Source: Microbispora hainanensis
Lineage (GTDB): Bacteria; Actinomycetota; Actinomycetes; Streptosporangiales; Streptosporangiaceae
Length of the DNA stretch: 64,000 bases
Reading direction: 5' to 3'
Assembly (NCBI RefSeq): GCF_036186745.1
Contig: NZ_CP108086.1
Span: 1,550,001 to 1,614,000 of the forward strand
In this document: positions 26,967-36,115 of the stretch, in pieces
How positions within the stretch are numbered: position 1 is the first letter of the stretch
Layout: each line of letters starts with the position of its first letter
Position numbers and translations under genes: made by a program
Notes under the pieces: generated by a model
Database searches by the model: none
Told to the model about the DNA's origin: nothing
What the model saw: the letters and a program-made list of their open reading frames with translations, nothing else

Positions 26967-27896
26967 TCAGGTGGGGAACTCGACGTGGGCCAGTTGCTCG
27001 GAGACGGTCCACAGCCGGGCCGCGTCGCGCTCGACCTGGACCGATTTGTAGAGGGGCAGCTCCGTCGGCCCGCCGGTGAACTGGCCGAAGCCGTCGGGGC
27101 CGTAGAACCGGCCGCCCCGCGCCTGCGGGCTCGTGGCCGCGTACAGGGCCGGTCGCAGCCCGGCGTCGACCGTCTGCACGAACAGGCCCAGCCGGAGGAG
27201 CAGCTTCATGAGCCTCTCGTAGGGCGCGGGGCGGGTGCGGCCCAGGTTGGGGCCGGACGCGTAGAGATTGGTCAGGGTCGTGCCGGGGTGCGCGACGTTG
27301 CTGACGATGCCCCATCCGCCGGCCTTGCTCCGCCGGTCGAGTTCGAGCCCGAAGAGGAGATTGGCCAGCTTCGACTGCCCGTACGAGCGGACCGGCGAGT
27401 ATTTCCGTTCGCTCTGCAGGTCGGCCCAGTCGACGGCGGCGGAGCGGGCGGCGCTGCTGGACATCGTGGTTACCCGGGCCCCGCGCAGGCGCAGCAGCGG
27501 CAGGAGCCGTGCCACCAGCGCCATGTGGCCGATGTGGTTGGTGCCGAACTGCAACTCCAGGCCGTCGACGGTCGTCTGCCGGGCGGCGGGGGCCATCACC
27601 CCGGCGTTGTTGATCAGAATGTCGATCGGGCGGGCCTCGCGCCGAAGGGTGGCGGCGAGTGCCGCGATCGATTCCAGCGAGGCCAGGTCGAGCTCACGCG
27701 TGGAGACGGTGGCCTCCGGCACCGCCTCATTGATCTTCTTGACGGCGGCGGCGCCCTTGTCGGGATTTCGGACCGGCAGCACGACCTCGGCCCCGGCTTG
27801 GGCCAGTTTCATGGCCAAGCCGAGACCAAGCCCGTCGCTGCCGCCCGTCACCACGGCCACCTTGCCCGCCAAGTCGGGCACTCTCGCGGCATCCAC
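26967..27896 (-). CDS. Short-chain dehydrogenase/reductase, likely ECF41 target
   Basis: 309 residues from GTG 27896, chosen for the AGGAGG site six bases upstream and because the predicted ECF41 promoter lies just before it. Classical SDR: cofactor motif [19 protein letters not shown], the Ser of SSSAARSAA and [12 protein letters not shown] with the catalytic Tyr and Lys. It resembles retinol dehydrogenase-like oxidoreductases. Substrate unknown. ECF41 sigma genes typically neighbour such oxidoreductase or epimerase genes. Confidence 0.87.
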   Translation of the reverse strand: MDAARVPDLAGKVAVVTGGSDGLGLGLAMKLAQAGAEVVLPVRNPDKGAAAVKKINEAVPEATVSTRELDLASLESIAALAATLRREARPIDILINNAGVMAPAARQTTVDGLELQFGTNHIGHMALVARLLPLLRLRGARVTTMSSSAARSAAVDWADLQSERKYSPVRSYGQSKLANLLFGLELDRRSKAGGWGIVSNVAHPGTTLTNLYASGPNLGRTRPAPYERLMKLLLRLGLFVQTVDAGLRPALYAATSPQARGGRFYGPDGFGQFTGGPTELPLYKSVQVERDAARLWTVSEQLAHVEFPT

Positions 27897-27938
27897 TACG
27901 CACCTCCTGGTCAACAGAGAGTTCCGGTCCGCCGACAA

Positions 27939-27965
27939 GACAGGACAGAAACGTCATCTGTGACA
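27939..27965 (-). promoter_or_regulatory. Predicted ECF41 promoter of the SDR gene
   Basis: On the minus strand TGTCACA (27965-27959) is followed by 16 bases and TGTC (27942-27939). The reported ECF41 consensus is TGTCACA with a CGTC-like -10 about 16 bp downstream. Transcription would start near 27933, about 37 bases before the GTG start codon. Confidence 0.6.
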
Positions 27966-28003
27966 CGCCGCGAGCCGGCGGCAGAGGGTGGGGCCGGTGC
28001 CGG

Positions 28004-28132
28004 CTACTCCGCCGGCGCGCCGAAGACGTAGGTGCCGGGAGTGTCCGGGTTGTCCCCCGCCCAGTACGCCGTCCATGTTGCCGGGACGTCACCGTTGGTG
28101 ACCGTATGCACCAGGTGACCGCTTCGCTACTG
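28004..28132 (-). pseudogene. Possible 3' remnant of an unknown gene
   Basis: A minus-strand frame reads VTNGDVPATWTAYWAGDNPD and ends FGAPAE before a TAG at 28004. The frame is closed just upstream by a stop near 28133, with no start-site evidence. The protein-like composition suggests a decayed end of an older gene. I do not recognise the family. The rest of 27966-28384 shows no gene. Confidence 0.3.
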
Positions 28133-28384
28133 ATCGTGTCCGGCCGACGAGGAACACAAGCGGAGTCCATGAACGGCCCAAACTAACGGCCGGGCAGGCG
28201 ACCCGGGCGCGTCGCCGTACAGCGCCGAAAAGTTCACTGACTAGATTCACACCGCGGGCCCGCCGGGAGACCGCATGAGCGGCCCGGGGAGATTCCATGA
28301 TCGCGCACGCGCGCATTCCCATGCCCAGGAAGATCCGGTGGTCGTCACCGGCGCAGCAGGCCCAGTGCCGATGAGAGAGGCCAT

Positions 28385-29491
28385 ATGAAGCACATCCGGC
28401 TCACCAGGTCGCGCCCGCCCTATGCGCTCGCTCGCGCACTACTGACGATCATGCTCGTCGGCGTCACGGCGTTTCCGACCGGCGCGAACGCGCTCGCGGA
28501 CGGCGGCAGCAAATCGGACATCCGCGTCATGACGCAGAACATGTATGTGGGTGCCGACCTGCTGCCTCTTGCCCAAGCACAGACACTGGACCAGTTCAAA
28601 GCGGCGGTGACACTGGCGTACCGGCAGATCCTGGCGTCCCAACCGGCTGAGCGCGCCGCCGCGGTGGCCCGGGAGATCGCCCGGGACAAGCCCGACCTCG
28701 TCGCCCTGCAAGAGGCCGACATCATACGCACCGGGAGTCCGCCCGCGACGAATGTCAGCTCGGACCAGCTCAAGTCGCTCCTCGCCGCGCTCGACCGGCT
28801 CGGGCTGCACTACGAGGCCATGGCGATCATGCCCGAGCAGGACGCCGAGGCCCCGACCACCCTCGGTTTCGACGTACGCATCAGCGTGCGCGACCTGATC
28901 ATCGCCAGGGTCGACCCGGGCAGGCCGGTCAAGGTGTCGAACATCCAGGTGCAGCCGTACGTGGTCGACCGGGTGTTCCCGACGCCCCTCGGCCCCTTCG
29001 CCAGCCGTAGCGGCTGGGCGTCGGTCGACGCCACCATCGGCGGCCGCATCTTCCGGTTCGTCACGACGCACCTTGAACCGACACCGCCGTTCATCACGCA
29101 GCGCACGCAGGCGCAGGAGCTGATCGCGGCCGCGACGAACACGAAGCTTCCGGTGGTGCTCGCCGGTGACTTCAACACCACGGCCAACGACCCGCAGAAC
29201 CCGACGTTCCCGACGTACCAGTTCCTGCTCGATTCGGGGTTCACCGACGCCTGGCGCGTGAAGCACCCCACCGATTCCGGCCCCACCTGCTGTCAGGCGC
29301 CCGACCTGCGCAACCCGGTCTCCTCCCTGACCTTCCGCATCGACCTGGTCCTGTTCCGCGGGGACTTCCGCGTGAAGGACATCCACCGTGTCGGTGAGGA
29401 GCAGAGGGACCGTACGCCGTCGGGGCTGTGGCCGTCCGACCACGCGGGCGTCGTCGCGACGCTCCAGTTGCCGCACCCGCGTTCCCGCTAG
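28385..29491 (+). CDS. Secreted endonuclease/exonuclease/phosphatase family protein
   Basis: 368 residues. N-terminal signal peptide (ALLTIMLVGVTAFPTGANALA), then an EEP fold: IRVMTQNMYVGADL, LVALQEADI (metal-binding Glu), VVLAGDFNTTAND and WPSDHAGVVATL (Asp-His). Closest in style to secreted sphingomyelinase or DNase I-like phosphodiesterases; the substrate cannot be fixed. GAGAGG precedes the ATG. It is followed by a strong hairpin and converges with a lipoprotein gene. Confidence 0.85.
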   Translation: MKHIRLTRSRPPYALARALLTIMLVGVTAFPTGANALADGGSKSDIRVMTQNMYVGADLLPLAQAQTLDQFKAAVTLAYRQILASQPAERAAAVAREIARDKPDLVALQEADIIRTGSPPATNVSSDQLKSLLAALDRLGLHYEAMAIMPEQDAEAPTTLGFDVRISVRDLIIARVDPGRPVKVSNIQVQPYVVDRVFPTPLGPFASRSGWASVDATIGGRIFRFVTTHLEPTPPFITQRTQAQELIAAATNTKLPVVLAGDFNTTANDPQNPTFPTYQFLLDSGFTDAWRVKHPTDSGPTCCQAPDLRNPVSSLTFRIDLVLFRGDFRVKDIHRVGEEQRDRTPSGLWPSDHAGVVATLQLPHPRSR

Positions 29492-29501
29492 AACGGCGAC
29501 C

Positions 29502-29533
29502 CGGATCCCCGCGACGATCGTCGCGGGGATCCG
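29502..29533. terminator. Bidirectional terminator, 32-bp perfect palindrome
   Basis: CGGATCCCCGCGACGA is followed directly by its exact reverse complement. It lies 10 bp past the phosphatase-family stop and just before the stop of the convergent lipoprotein gene, as expected for a shared terminator. Confidence 0.8.
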
Positions 29534-29539
29534 TGGCTT

Positions 29540-30322
29540 TCAGCCTTCTGCCGGGAGGGCCGGGGACTGCTCGTGGGGCAGCAGGTAGCGCCACGACAGC
29601 ACGAAGATCTTCCCCGAGCCGGTCGTGAAGAGCGACCGGCCGTACTCCTGCCCGGCGGGAACCGCCTTGGTGATCGCGCTCGCCGCCGCGCCCTCGACGT
29701 CCTTCTGCCAGACCGGGTCGATCGTGCCCGAAGGCTCCGGAACGCCCTGGGGCCACGGCGACGGCTTGCCCTCCGCCGACTCGGCCCCTTCGGCGACCAC
29801 CCGGACGCGGGTGCCGGCGTAGTCGGCGCCCTCCTCGGCGGCCCGGGTCGCCAGGTCCTCCATCGTCTTCTTCGCGTCCATCAGCTCTTTGGGGTAGAAG
29901 TCCGCGAGCTGCTGCAGAGCCGGAACCCGGACCTCCAGCATCTTCCCGTCCTTCCCCCGTACGCCGAGGACGGTGTCCGGCAGGTCCGTCACCGACGGCG
30001 CACCCGGCTTCGGCGTCGCGGTCGGCGGCTGCCCGGCCAGGTCCTTCTCCAGCCGCGTGACCACCTCGCCCGCCTCGGCATCCGTGAGCGTCATCTGCTT
30101 GCTCGCGTCAACGATCACCAGCCCGTCGCCGTACAACACCACCCTCGGCGGACGCAGCACGTTCATGGTCGCGGTGACGAACCCGCCTTCCGCGCCCAAC
30201 ACGGCGACCGGCTGCGCCGGCCCGTCGTCGGCCACGGCGGCCGCCGACGTGTCCGGTTCCACTCCTCCACAGGCCGCGGTCAGCGCCATCACCGCCAGCA
30301 GCAGAATCATTCTCAGTCTCAT
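29540..30322 (-). CDS. Lipoprotein of unknown function
   Basis: 260 residues. Signal peptide with lipobox LTAAC places an acylated Cys at residue 18, followed by a Ser/Thr/Ala-rich linker. The mature part contains VVLYGDGLVIVDASKQ, a Lys/Glu-rich helix with KELMDAKKTMEDLATRAA, and a C-terminal KIFVLSWRYLLPHEQ. Similar lipoproteins of actinomycetes have no known role. Single gene, convergent with the phosphatase-family gene. Confidence 0.75.
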   Translation of the reverse strand: MRLRMILLLAVMALTAACGGVEPDTSAAAVADDGPAQPVAVLGAEGGFVTATMNVLRPPRVVLYGDGLVIVDASKQMTLTDAEAGEVVTRLEKDLAGQPPTATPKPGAPSVTDLPDTVLGVRGKDGKMLEVRVPALQQLADFYPKELMDAKKTMEDLATRAAEEGADYAGTRVRVVAEGAESAEGKPSPWPQGVPEPSGTIDPVWQKDVEGAAASAITKAVPAGQEYGRSLFTTGSGKIFVLSWRYLLPHEQSPALPAEG

Positions 30323-30620
30323 GCTTCACACCACGTAAGGGCCCTCACCTTGGTTCATCCTCGCGGTGTCCCCGTTCCGGACCGCTCCCCGACATGCCCG
30401 CGTACGGGGTTTCTCGAGAGAATGGCGCGGGAACCACGTCGCGGCGTGTAGTGTCGGAGTACAGGTTGTGTCGAAGTCCCAGTATGCGTTGAAGCGCTTG
30501 CTGAGTTACTGACAGCGAGCGTTACCGTACGGAGCCGAGGCTTTCCCAAGGCGGTCGGTCGCAGCAGCCCGAGGACCACACCCGTGGCTCTCGAGATCGT
30601 CTAATCAAGGAGAAAGCAGC

Positions 30621-30824
30621 ATGGCTCAGGGAACCGTGAAGTGGTTCAACGCCGAAAAGGGCTTCGGCTTCATCGCCCCCGACGACGGCTCCGCGGACGT
30701 CTTCGTCCACTACTCGGCCATCGACGCCGGCGGCTACCGCTCGCTGGACGAGAACCAGCGGGTCGAGTACACCGCTGGCCAGGGCGCCAAGGGCCCGCAG
30801 GCCGAGCAGGTCCGGCCCATCTGA
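30621..30824 (+). CDS. cspA: Cold shock protein
   Basis: 67 residues, the normal length. RNP1 (KGFGFIAPD) and RNP2 (VFVHYSAI) RNA-binding motifs are intact, with the usual [14 protein letters not shown] start. A single-stranded RNA/DNA-binding OB-fold chaperone. The AAGGAGAAAG site is ideal. About 170 bp of upstream sequence without another gene could hold the long structured leader typical of csp genes. Confidence 0.95.
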   Translation: MAQGTVKWFNAEKGFGFIAPDDGSADVFVHYSAIDAGGYRSLDENQRVEYTAGQGAKGPQAEQVRPI

Positions 30825-30887
30825 GCGACGCTTCACACCGCCACCGCCGGGCACGCCGAGGCGTGGCCCGTGCTCTGACGGCATCCG

Positions 30888-30915
30888 GCCCCGGGCTCCT
30901 CACGGAGCCCGGGGC
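30888..30915. terminator. Rho-independent-type hairpin after cspA
   Basis: GCCCCGGGCTCC pairs with GGAGCCCGGGGC around a 4-base loop and is followed by TTCGT. It ends the cspA transcript and may also serve the convergent hydrolase gene. Confidence 0.75.
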
Positions 30916-30971
30916 TTCGTCATGCGGACTCACGATCTTTTCGGCTCTGGACGTTCGGGCCAGCGCCGCTG

Positions 30972-31538
30972 TCATTTCGCCATGATCGCCCACGGGTCCG
31001 AGTCTCCCTGTACGTGGCCGACGGCGTCGAAGACGGCTGCGGTCACGGCTTCGGGCTGGGACGCCCCGACGGCGTGGGAGGCACCCTCGATCTCATGGGT
31101 TCCGCGCGAGCCGGCGCGTTCGGCCATGAACCTCAGCGCCCCGGCCGGGATGTTGAGATCGCGATCACCGTGGACGAACCAGGACGGCTTGGCACGCCAG
31201 CCCGGCTCGCTCACCGTCAGCCTGTCGGTCAGCGCCCGTTCGGTTACCGGCCGCTGGGTCGCCGCCATCAGGGCGGCCTCGTCGGCGTCGTTGCCGGACG
31301 CCACCTGGCTGATCACCATGCCGCCATAGGAATGGCCGACCAGGACGACCGGCCGTCCGATGCCGGCGATCACGTCGCGCACGTAGGCGGCGTCTCCCTC
31401 CACGCTGCGCAGCGGGTTGCCCGCCGCGACAGTGGTCAGCCCGCGGCCGTGCAGACGCTGGATAACGCGGTTCCAGCTCGCCGACTCGGCGAAGGCACCG
31501 TGGACGAGGACGACGACGGGCTGTTCTGTGGTGGTCAT
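30972..31538 (-). CDS. Alpha/beta hydrolase with internal deletion
   Basis: 188 residues; relatives are about 230-240. It has VVVLVHGAFAESASWNRVI (oxyanion loop), the nucleophile elbow VLVGHSYGGMVIS, the Asp strand PSWFVHGDRDLNIP and the late His in EGASHAVGASQPEAV. Right after the nucleophile helix the sequence jumps from QVASGNDADE to AALMAATQRPV, so about 50 residues (strand 6 and cap entrance) appear lost in frame. The catalytic triad is present, but folding or activity is doubtful. Confidence 0.75.
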   Translation of the reverse strand: MTTTEQPVVVLVHGAFAESASWNRVIQRLHGRGLTTVAAGNPLRSVEGDAAYVRDVIAGIGRPVVLVGHSYGGMVISQVASGNDADEAALMAATQRPVTERALTDRLTVSEPGWRAKPSWFVHGDRDLNIPAGALRFMAERAGSRGTHEIEGASHAVGASQPEAVTAAVFDAVGHVQGDSDPWAIMAK

Positions 31539-31643
31539 GGGTTCGCCTTTCCGTAGGTCAGGGCGGCCTCGAGGAGCATCATGAAGTCGTGCGGGGCCGC
31601 GTGCCGGTTCAGCGGGCGGACGTGGCGGCGGCGACGATGACGC

Positions 31644-31865
31644 TCACCACGGCCTGTGGCCGGGACAACATCGACAGGTGGGACAGCCGTCACATGCGAC
31701 TGCGGTGGCGACGCCGTCCATGGCCAGCCGGGTTGCTTCCTTGGTAAGGAACATGAGCGTGGGACGGCCCTGCTCGGCCGCGCCGAGCGCGACCAGGAAC
31801 GCCACAGTGACCCGCTCAGGGTCCTCCAGTCCGGTTGTCAGGCTGATGACAGCTTTTCCGGCCAT
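31644..31865 (-). pseudogene. DsrE/DsrF-like gene, truncated
   Basis: From ATG 31865 it reads MAGKAVISLTTGLEDPERV...LMFLTKEATRLAMDGVATAVACDGCP, matching small DsrE-family proteins (sulfur relay-like fold) of about 115 residues. After CDGCP the frame changes to TCRCCPGHRPW and stops. The expected second half with its ICFNAKK-type Cys motif is missing, so a deletion or frameshift has removed the C-terminus. Probably non-functional. Confidence 0.7.
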
Positions 31866-32012
31866 GATCTTCTTCTTGTCCTTCGTCGAGAGCATGTATC
31901 GGTGCCAGTGAGTCAGGGAGCGGGTAGCGGTCCACCACACCGTCGACGAACCTGCCCGCTCGGCGCTGGGGACGGTTGGTGGAGGTCATCGGGACATCCA
32001 GAGCGGATTGAG

Positions 32013-32606
32013 CTACGAGCCACCTGCGTCGCCCCGCTGGCGTGAAAAGGCCTCATCGGTTGCCCCGACGGCCGCACGGACACCTGGGGGCAGCTCGCGG
32101 AAGACCGGATCGGGGACGGCGCCGACCGCGGACAGGAGGCCGCTGAAGAACCGGCGCAGACAGACGGCGAGGACGATCTGGAAGATGTCGGCATCGGCCA
32201 GGCCGTGCCCGCGCAGGACCGCGATGTCCCCCTCAGTCACGCCGGCGGGATCGGCGGCGACGCGGTCCGCGAAGTCCATGGCCGCTACATCCACCGGCGG
32301 CAGCCCCGCATCGTGATGGTCAGCCATGATCGCCCGCAGGGCCACGTCATCGTAGAACCGCTCAAGCAGCGCGGCCGCGTGCGCGAGACCGCAGTACGTG
32401 GAACCGAGGCGGCGGGCGGCCGTCAGGGTGACCAGTTCGTACCGACGCGGATCCATACCGGCCCTGACCGCCTCCCCGAGCCGCAGCCATGCGTGATAGA
32501 CCTCAGGCCGCAGCGCCAGCACCCTCAGATAGTTGGGCACGTATCCCAGGGCGGGCCGCTCAGCTTCGTAAAGGGGTGATTCGCCAGGCGTGCTGAGATA
32601 ACTCAT
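32013..32606 (-). CDS. Carboxymuconolactone decarboxylase-family (peroxidase-related) protein
   Basis: 197 residues from ATG 32606 (GGGGGAG site). AhpD-like/CMD signature: VTLTAARRLGSTYCGLAHAAALL with the Cys and His of the active-site helix, only one Cys where AhpD has a CXXC pair, and VLAVCLRRFFSGLLSAVGA near the C-terminus. Members handle peroxides or act as gamma-carboxymuconolactone decarboxylases; this uncharacterised branch is annotated as peroxidase-related. Not next to an ECF41 gene, so it is not clearly part of those regulons. Confidence 0.8.
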   Translation of the reverse strand: MSYLSTPGESPLYEAERPALGYVPNYLRVLALRPEVYHAWLRLGEAVRAGMDPRRYELVTLTAARRLGSTYCGLAHAAALLERFYDDVALRAIMADHHDAGLPPVDVAAMDFADRVAADPAGVTEGDIAVLRGHGLADADIFQIVLAVCLRRFFSGLLSAVGAVPDPVFRELPPGVRAAVGATDEAFSRQRGDAGGS

Positions 32607-32679
32607 GTCTCCCCCTTGGGACGGCATCTCAGCGCAGAACGGTAGGTCCTCGCGACGATCCGCGATTGGGGAGAATTCC

Positions 32680-35265
32680 CTATTTTGCGGGCTTCCGGAC
32701 TAGGTTCAGCCGGTGCGCCGCAGCAACCGCCTGACCCCGGTTGGCCACACCGAGCTTGTCCAGCACCGCGGAAACGTGGTGGTCGACGGTCTTGACCGAC
32801 AACGACAGGCGCCCGGCTATCTCGGCATTCGACAGCCCTTCGGCCAGCAGCGCGAGCACCTCCGCCTGGCGCAGCGTAAGGCCGCCGGGGTTGGCGGCCG
32901 TCGTCCGGCGAGGGCCACGCGGCACGTGAGTGAAACCGCGCCTTCTCAGCTCCGCCCGCAACCGCACCGCCACCCGCGTGGCCCCCAGCTCGTCCAGGAC
33001 CCGCAAGGCTTCGGCCGCAGCGCCCTGATCACCGCCCGCCAGTGCCTCGACACGCATATACGCGGCCCCGCGCCGCGCCCACTCCGCAGCCGCGCCGGCC
33101 CAGTCTTCGTCGATCATCATCTGGTACGGCCGGGCCCCCGCACCGGGCAGCCCGGTATCTCCGGCCCGCCACAACCGATAGGCCAGCTCCCCGATGTACA
33201 CCGAATGGTTCGCCCTGACGGCCAGGTCCAGGCCGTGTCGGGCCTCCTCGGCGGCACGCTTGGCATCGCCGTACAGCAGGAAGTACTCCGAGCGGGCCGC
33301 CGCCACCGGGCAGACCCGCTGCACCTCACCGGTGCGTTCGGCCTGGCGGGCGGCCTCGTCGAGCGTGACCCGCGCCTCGCGTTCGCCACGGGCCGCCTGA
33401 ATCCGGCCCCGCGCCAGCAGCGCGGGAACCACGGCGACCCCGGCTCGGACCTGCCGATCCAGTGCCGCGTCCGCATCGGCCAGAGCGCCTGCCCAGTCAC
33501 ACCGCACCAGCCGCACCCCCGCTCGCACCCCGAGCAGGTACTGGACGTAGCCGTCGAGGTCCTGTTGGGTGGCGTACGCCAGCGCATGTTCGACCGCCGG
33601 TGCGGCGGCTTCGTACTCGGCCAGTTGCACCAGCGAGGTCGCCAGGTTGACGAGTGCCCGGGCGGCGTGATCGGCCAGCCCGAGGGCTGAGGCGCGCTCG
33701 TGCACCTCCCCCAGCGCCGCGACCGCGGTTTCGTCACCGCCCGTGAGCCGGGCGGTGCTCACGTTGATCTCAGCATGGACGGAGGTCTCTACATCCCCCA
33801 GCCGAACGGCCAGGGTTCGCGCCCGCTCTCCCCACGAGACCGCCGCCTCCCGCTCGCCCGCAAGCATGTGCAACTGGGACCGGTTGCTGTAGGCCATGGC
33901 CAGTTGCCGGCCCGGCAACTCGGTCTCGAGAACTGTGATCGCCCGCGCGGCCGCCTCCCAGGCCTGCCCCGCGTTCCCCGCCCACCAGGCCAACCGAGAG
34001 ATCCAGCGCAGGTTCTCACCGACCTGCTCGGGTTGCCGCAGGTTATCCCGTGCGGCCAGCGCCGCCCACCTGGCCCGCAATCCCTCCTCGGCCAGCCCGG
34101 CCAGGTACGCCTGGAACGCGTAGGCCTCCAGCAGCTCGGCCTGCTGCTGGGCCGGTAGCCGATCTGCGTACAGGGCCGCTGACCGATAGTGCGCCGTCGC
34201 CTCTCGATGGGCGCCCTGCCGGGCAGCGCCGGCCCCCGCCACCTGCCCGTACCGCAGGACCGCGGCCTCGTCCCCCGCTTGGGTAGCGTGGTGAACCAAG
34301 CGGCCCGGGTCGACCTCGGGGACCCCGGCCAGCACGCCCAGCACCCGCCGGTGCAGCGCGGCGCGGCGCGCGGGCGGCAGCGCGTCCTCCACCGCACTCC
34401 GCAGCAACTCGTGACGGTACGACACACCGACACCGGACGGCACGAGCACCCCGGCGTCGACGCATATGTCGACCAGGTCCGGCACTCCCGCCACGACAGC
34501 GGCGTCGGCGCGAGTCGGGATCACCGACACCAGATGGGCCAGCTCCCGGGCGGGCCGCGGCAACAGCCGCAGCCGGTCCAGGACAAAGTCCTGCACGGTG
34601 GCCGGCACCGCCCGCCCCTCCGCCTTCAACAGTTCGGTCACCAGCAACGGGTTGCCGCCGGACAACCGATAGACCAGCTCCGGATCCCGCCCGGTCCGGT
34701 ATGCCTGATTCGCCACGCACTCCCGTGACAGCGGCGACAGTGACACGCGTCGCGTGATCGCGCCGGGCAGGGTCGCAAGGGCGCCCCGCAGCGGGTGCTC
34801 GACACCCACCTCATCGTCACGGTAGGTCACCACGAGCAGGACCGGGATTCGACCGATCCGTCGGCCCGACCAGATCAGCCAGTCGAGTGTGGCCTCGTCA
34901 GCCCAGTGGGCGTCCTCCACGACAACGACCGGGCGCGCGCGCTGCGGCGGACCGGAGATCTCGTCCAGAAACGCCGTGAAGAGCTCCTCCTGCGCGGCGC
35001 CGGCGTTCAGCCGCTTGGCCAGGACACCTCTGGTCTGGCGGCCGATGTCGTGCAGGGGACCAAGGGCCCGTGGAGTGATCAACCGGTCGCAGCCTCCCCA
35101 GAGCGCCCATGCCGCCGGCCCGCATCGCCGGACGAACTCGGTCACGAGCACGGACTTGCCGATCCCGGCCTCGCCGGCCACCACCGCCACGCGACCGCCG
35201 CGGGCGCTCTCACGCAGAAGGTCGCCGAGGAGATCCAGCGCCCCGGAACGCTCCCACAGCTCCAT
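32680..35265 (-). CDS. LAL-type LuxR family regulator with AAA ATPase domain
   Basis: 861 residues, typical for large ATP-binding LuxR (LAL/MalT-like) regulators. Walker A is VVAGEAGIGKSVLV (about 30-43), Walker B VVVVEDAHWADEATL, then a long TPR-like helical region, then a C-terminal HTH: LTLRQAEVLALLAEGLSNAEIAG...VKTVDHHVSAVLDKLGVANR. It binds DNA and ATP, and usually activates nearby or pathway genes; the target here is unknown. Its start lies just beside the partial tRNA-Phe copy, so its promoter may have been altered by the island insertion. Confidence 0.92.
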   Translation of the reverse strand: MELWERSGALDLLGDLLRESARGGRVAVVAGEAGIGKSVLVTEFVRRCGPAAWALWGGCDRLITPRALGPLHDIGRQTRGVLAKRLNAGAAQEELFTAFLDEISGPPQRARPVVVVEDAHWADEATLDWLIWSGRRIGRIPVLLVVTYRDDEVGVEHPLRGALATLPGAITRRVSLSPLSRECVANQAYRTGRDPELVYRLSGGNPLLVTELLKAEGRAVPATVQDFVLDRLRLLPRPARELAHLVSVIPTRADAAVVAGVPDLVDICVDAGVLVPSGVGVSYRHELLRSAVEDALPPARRAALHRRVLGVLAGVPEVDPGRLVHHATQAGDEAAVLRYGQVAGAGAARQGAHREATAHYRSAALYADRLPAQQQAELLEAYAFQAYLAGLAEEGLRARWAALAARDNLRQPEQVGENLRWISRLAWWAGNAGQAWEAAARAITVLETELPGRQLAMAYSNRSQLHMLAGEREAAVSWGERARTLAVRLGDVETSVHAEINVSTARLTGGDETAVAALGEVHERASALGLADHAARALVNLATSLVQLAEYEAAAPAVEHALAYATQQDLDGYVQYLLGVRAGVRLVRCDWAGALADADAALDRQVRAGVAVVPALLARGRIQAARGEREARVTLDEAARQAERTGEVQRVCPVAAARSEYFLLYGDAKRAAEEARHGLDLAVRANHSVYIGELAYRLWRAGDTGLPGAGARPYQMMIDEDWAGAAAEWARRGAAYMRVEALAGGDQGAAAEALRVLDELGATRVAVRLRAELRRRGFTHVPRGPRRTTAANPGGLTLRQAEVLALLAEGLSNAEIAGRLSLSVKTVDHHVSAVLDKLGVANRGQAVAAAHRLNLVRKPAK

Positions 35266-35282
35266 GCGAACGATAGTAAAGT

Positions 35283-35376
35283 CAAAAACGCCGCGGAGCG
35301 TGACCGCTCGGGACGTTTGGGCTGTTCAATGGTGCTGGTCAGGGGCAGGGTCGAACTGCCGGCCTTCCCCTTCTCA
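35283..35376 (-). repeat. Partial tRNA-Phe copy with terminator (attachment-site-like)
   Basis: Bases 35336-35376 match the 3' half of the intact tRNA-Phe at 40740-40780 in 38 of 41 positions and in the same orientation. The flanking terminator-like hairpin (about 35285-35325) also matches that at about 40689-40729. The 5' half of the tRNA is unrecognisable and the encoded CCA is changed to GCA, so it is not a functional tRNA. This is the layout left by a tRNA-targeting integrative element. Confidence 0.75.
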
Positions 35377-35425
35377 CGTATAACAGTCACCCAGCTCGCC
35401 GTCGCTCACATCAGGCTACTGACCT

Positions 35426-36115
35426 TTAATTCGTGATGTCGCCTCCCGTTCTCATGGTCAGGCCGGTCGGTGGGAGGCATCCGTCGATGAGGTGGGCCCG
35501 GTACTGGATCTTCTTCAGGGCGCGCTTGATGACGCGGACGAGCTGGGGCAGGTCGGCGGCGGCGAGGTTGGCCAGGGCGCCGCGTTTGAGCAGGGACCAG
35601 ATGCCCTCGGTGGGGTTGAGGTCGGGGGCGTAGGCGGGGAGCTGGACGATGGTGAGCCAGTCGGCGTGCTCGGCGGCGAAGGTCTTCATCCCGGGCACTA
35701 GGTGCAGGTTGAGGTTGTCCCAGACCAGCACGATCGGGGCGCCGAGCTGGGCGTGGGCATGAAGGATCAGGTCGCGGTAGTCCATCCAGCCGAAGGTCTT
35801 GGGCTCGCCTTTGCGGCCGCGGTAGACGTGCAGGCGGTAGATCAGCCGGGAGCGTTCGCCGGGTTTGTAGCAGACCAGGGCGGCGATGTTCACCCGTCCG
35901 CTTCCGCGCCCGCGGACGTGTACCACCGGCGTGTGCCCGCGCCGGCCCCACGTTCGTGCGCGAGGCGGCCTCAGCCCTTGACCGGCTTCGTCTTCGAAGC
36001 AGATCCAGGCGCCGTCGGCCGCCGCGGATCTTCCACCTGCGGCCAGACCTCCTTCTTCCACACCTCGATCGCGGCCTCGTCCCGCTCGATCGCCCGGCGG
36101 GCGGGGCGCTGGCAC
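35426..36115 (-). CDS. IS630 transposase, catalytic frame (OrfB)
   Basis: The part from AAADGAWICFEDEAGQGL onward is the DDE domain: first Asp in FEDEAGQ, second in VLVWDNLNLH, and Glu in PDLNPTEGIWSLLKRG. All catalytic residues are kept. The first 35 or so residues of the frame overlap OrfA and are not meaningful protein. Likely joined to OrfA by frameshifting near 36020-36040. Confidence 0.82.
   Translation of the reverse strand: MPAPRPPGDRAGRGRDRGVEEGGLAAGGRSAAADGAWICFEDEAGQGLRPPRARTWGRRGHTPVVHVRGRGSGRVNIAALVCYKPGERSRLIYRLHVYRGRKGEPKTFGWMDYRDLILHAHAQLGAPIVLVWDNLNLHLVPGMKTFAAEHADWLTIVQLPAYAPDLNPTEGIWSLLKRGALANLAAADLPQLVRVIKRALKKIQYRAHLIDGCLPPTGLTMRTGGDITN

Noticed and set aside
35336..35376. 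Second functional tRNA-Phe gene
   Set aside because: Only the 3' half matches; the 5' half cannot form acceptor or D stems and the CCA is altered.
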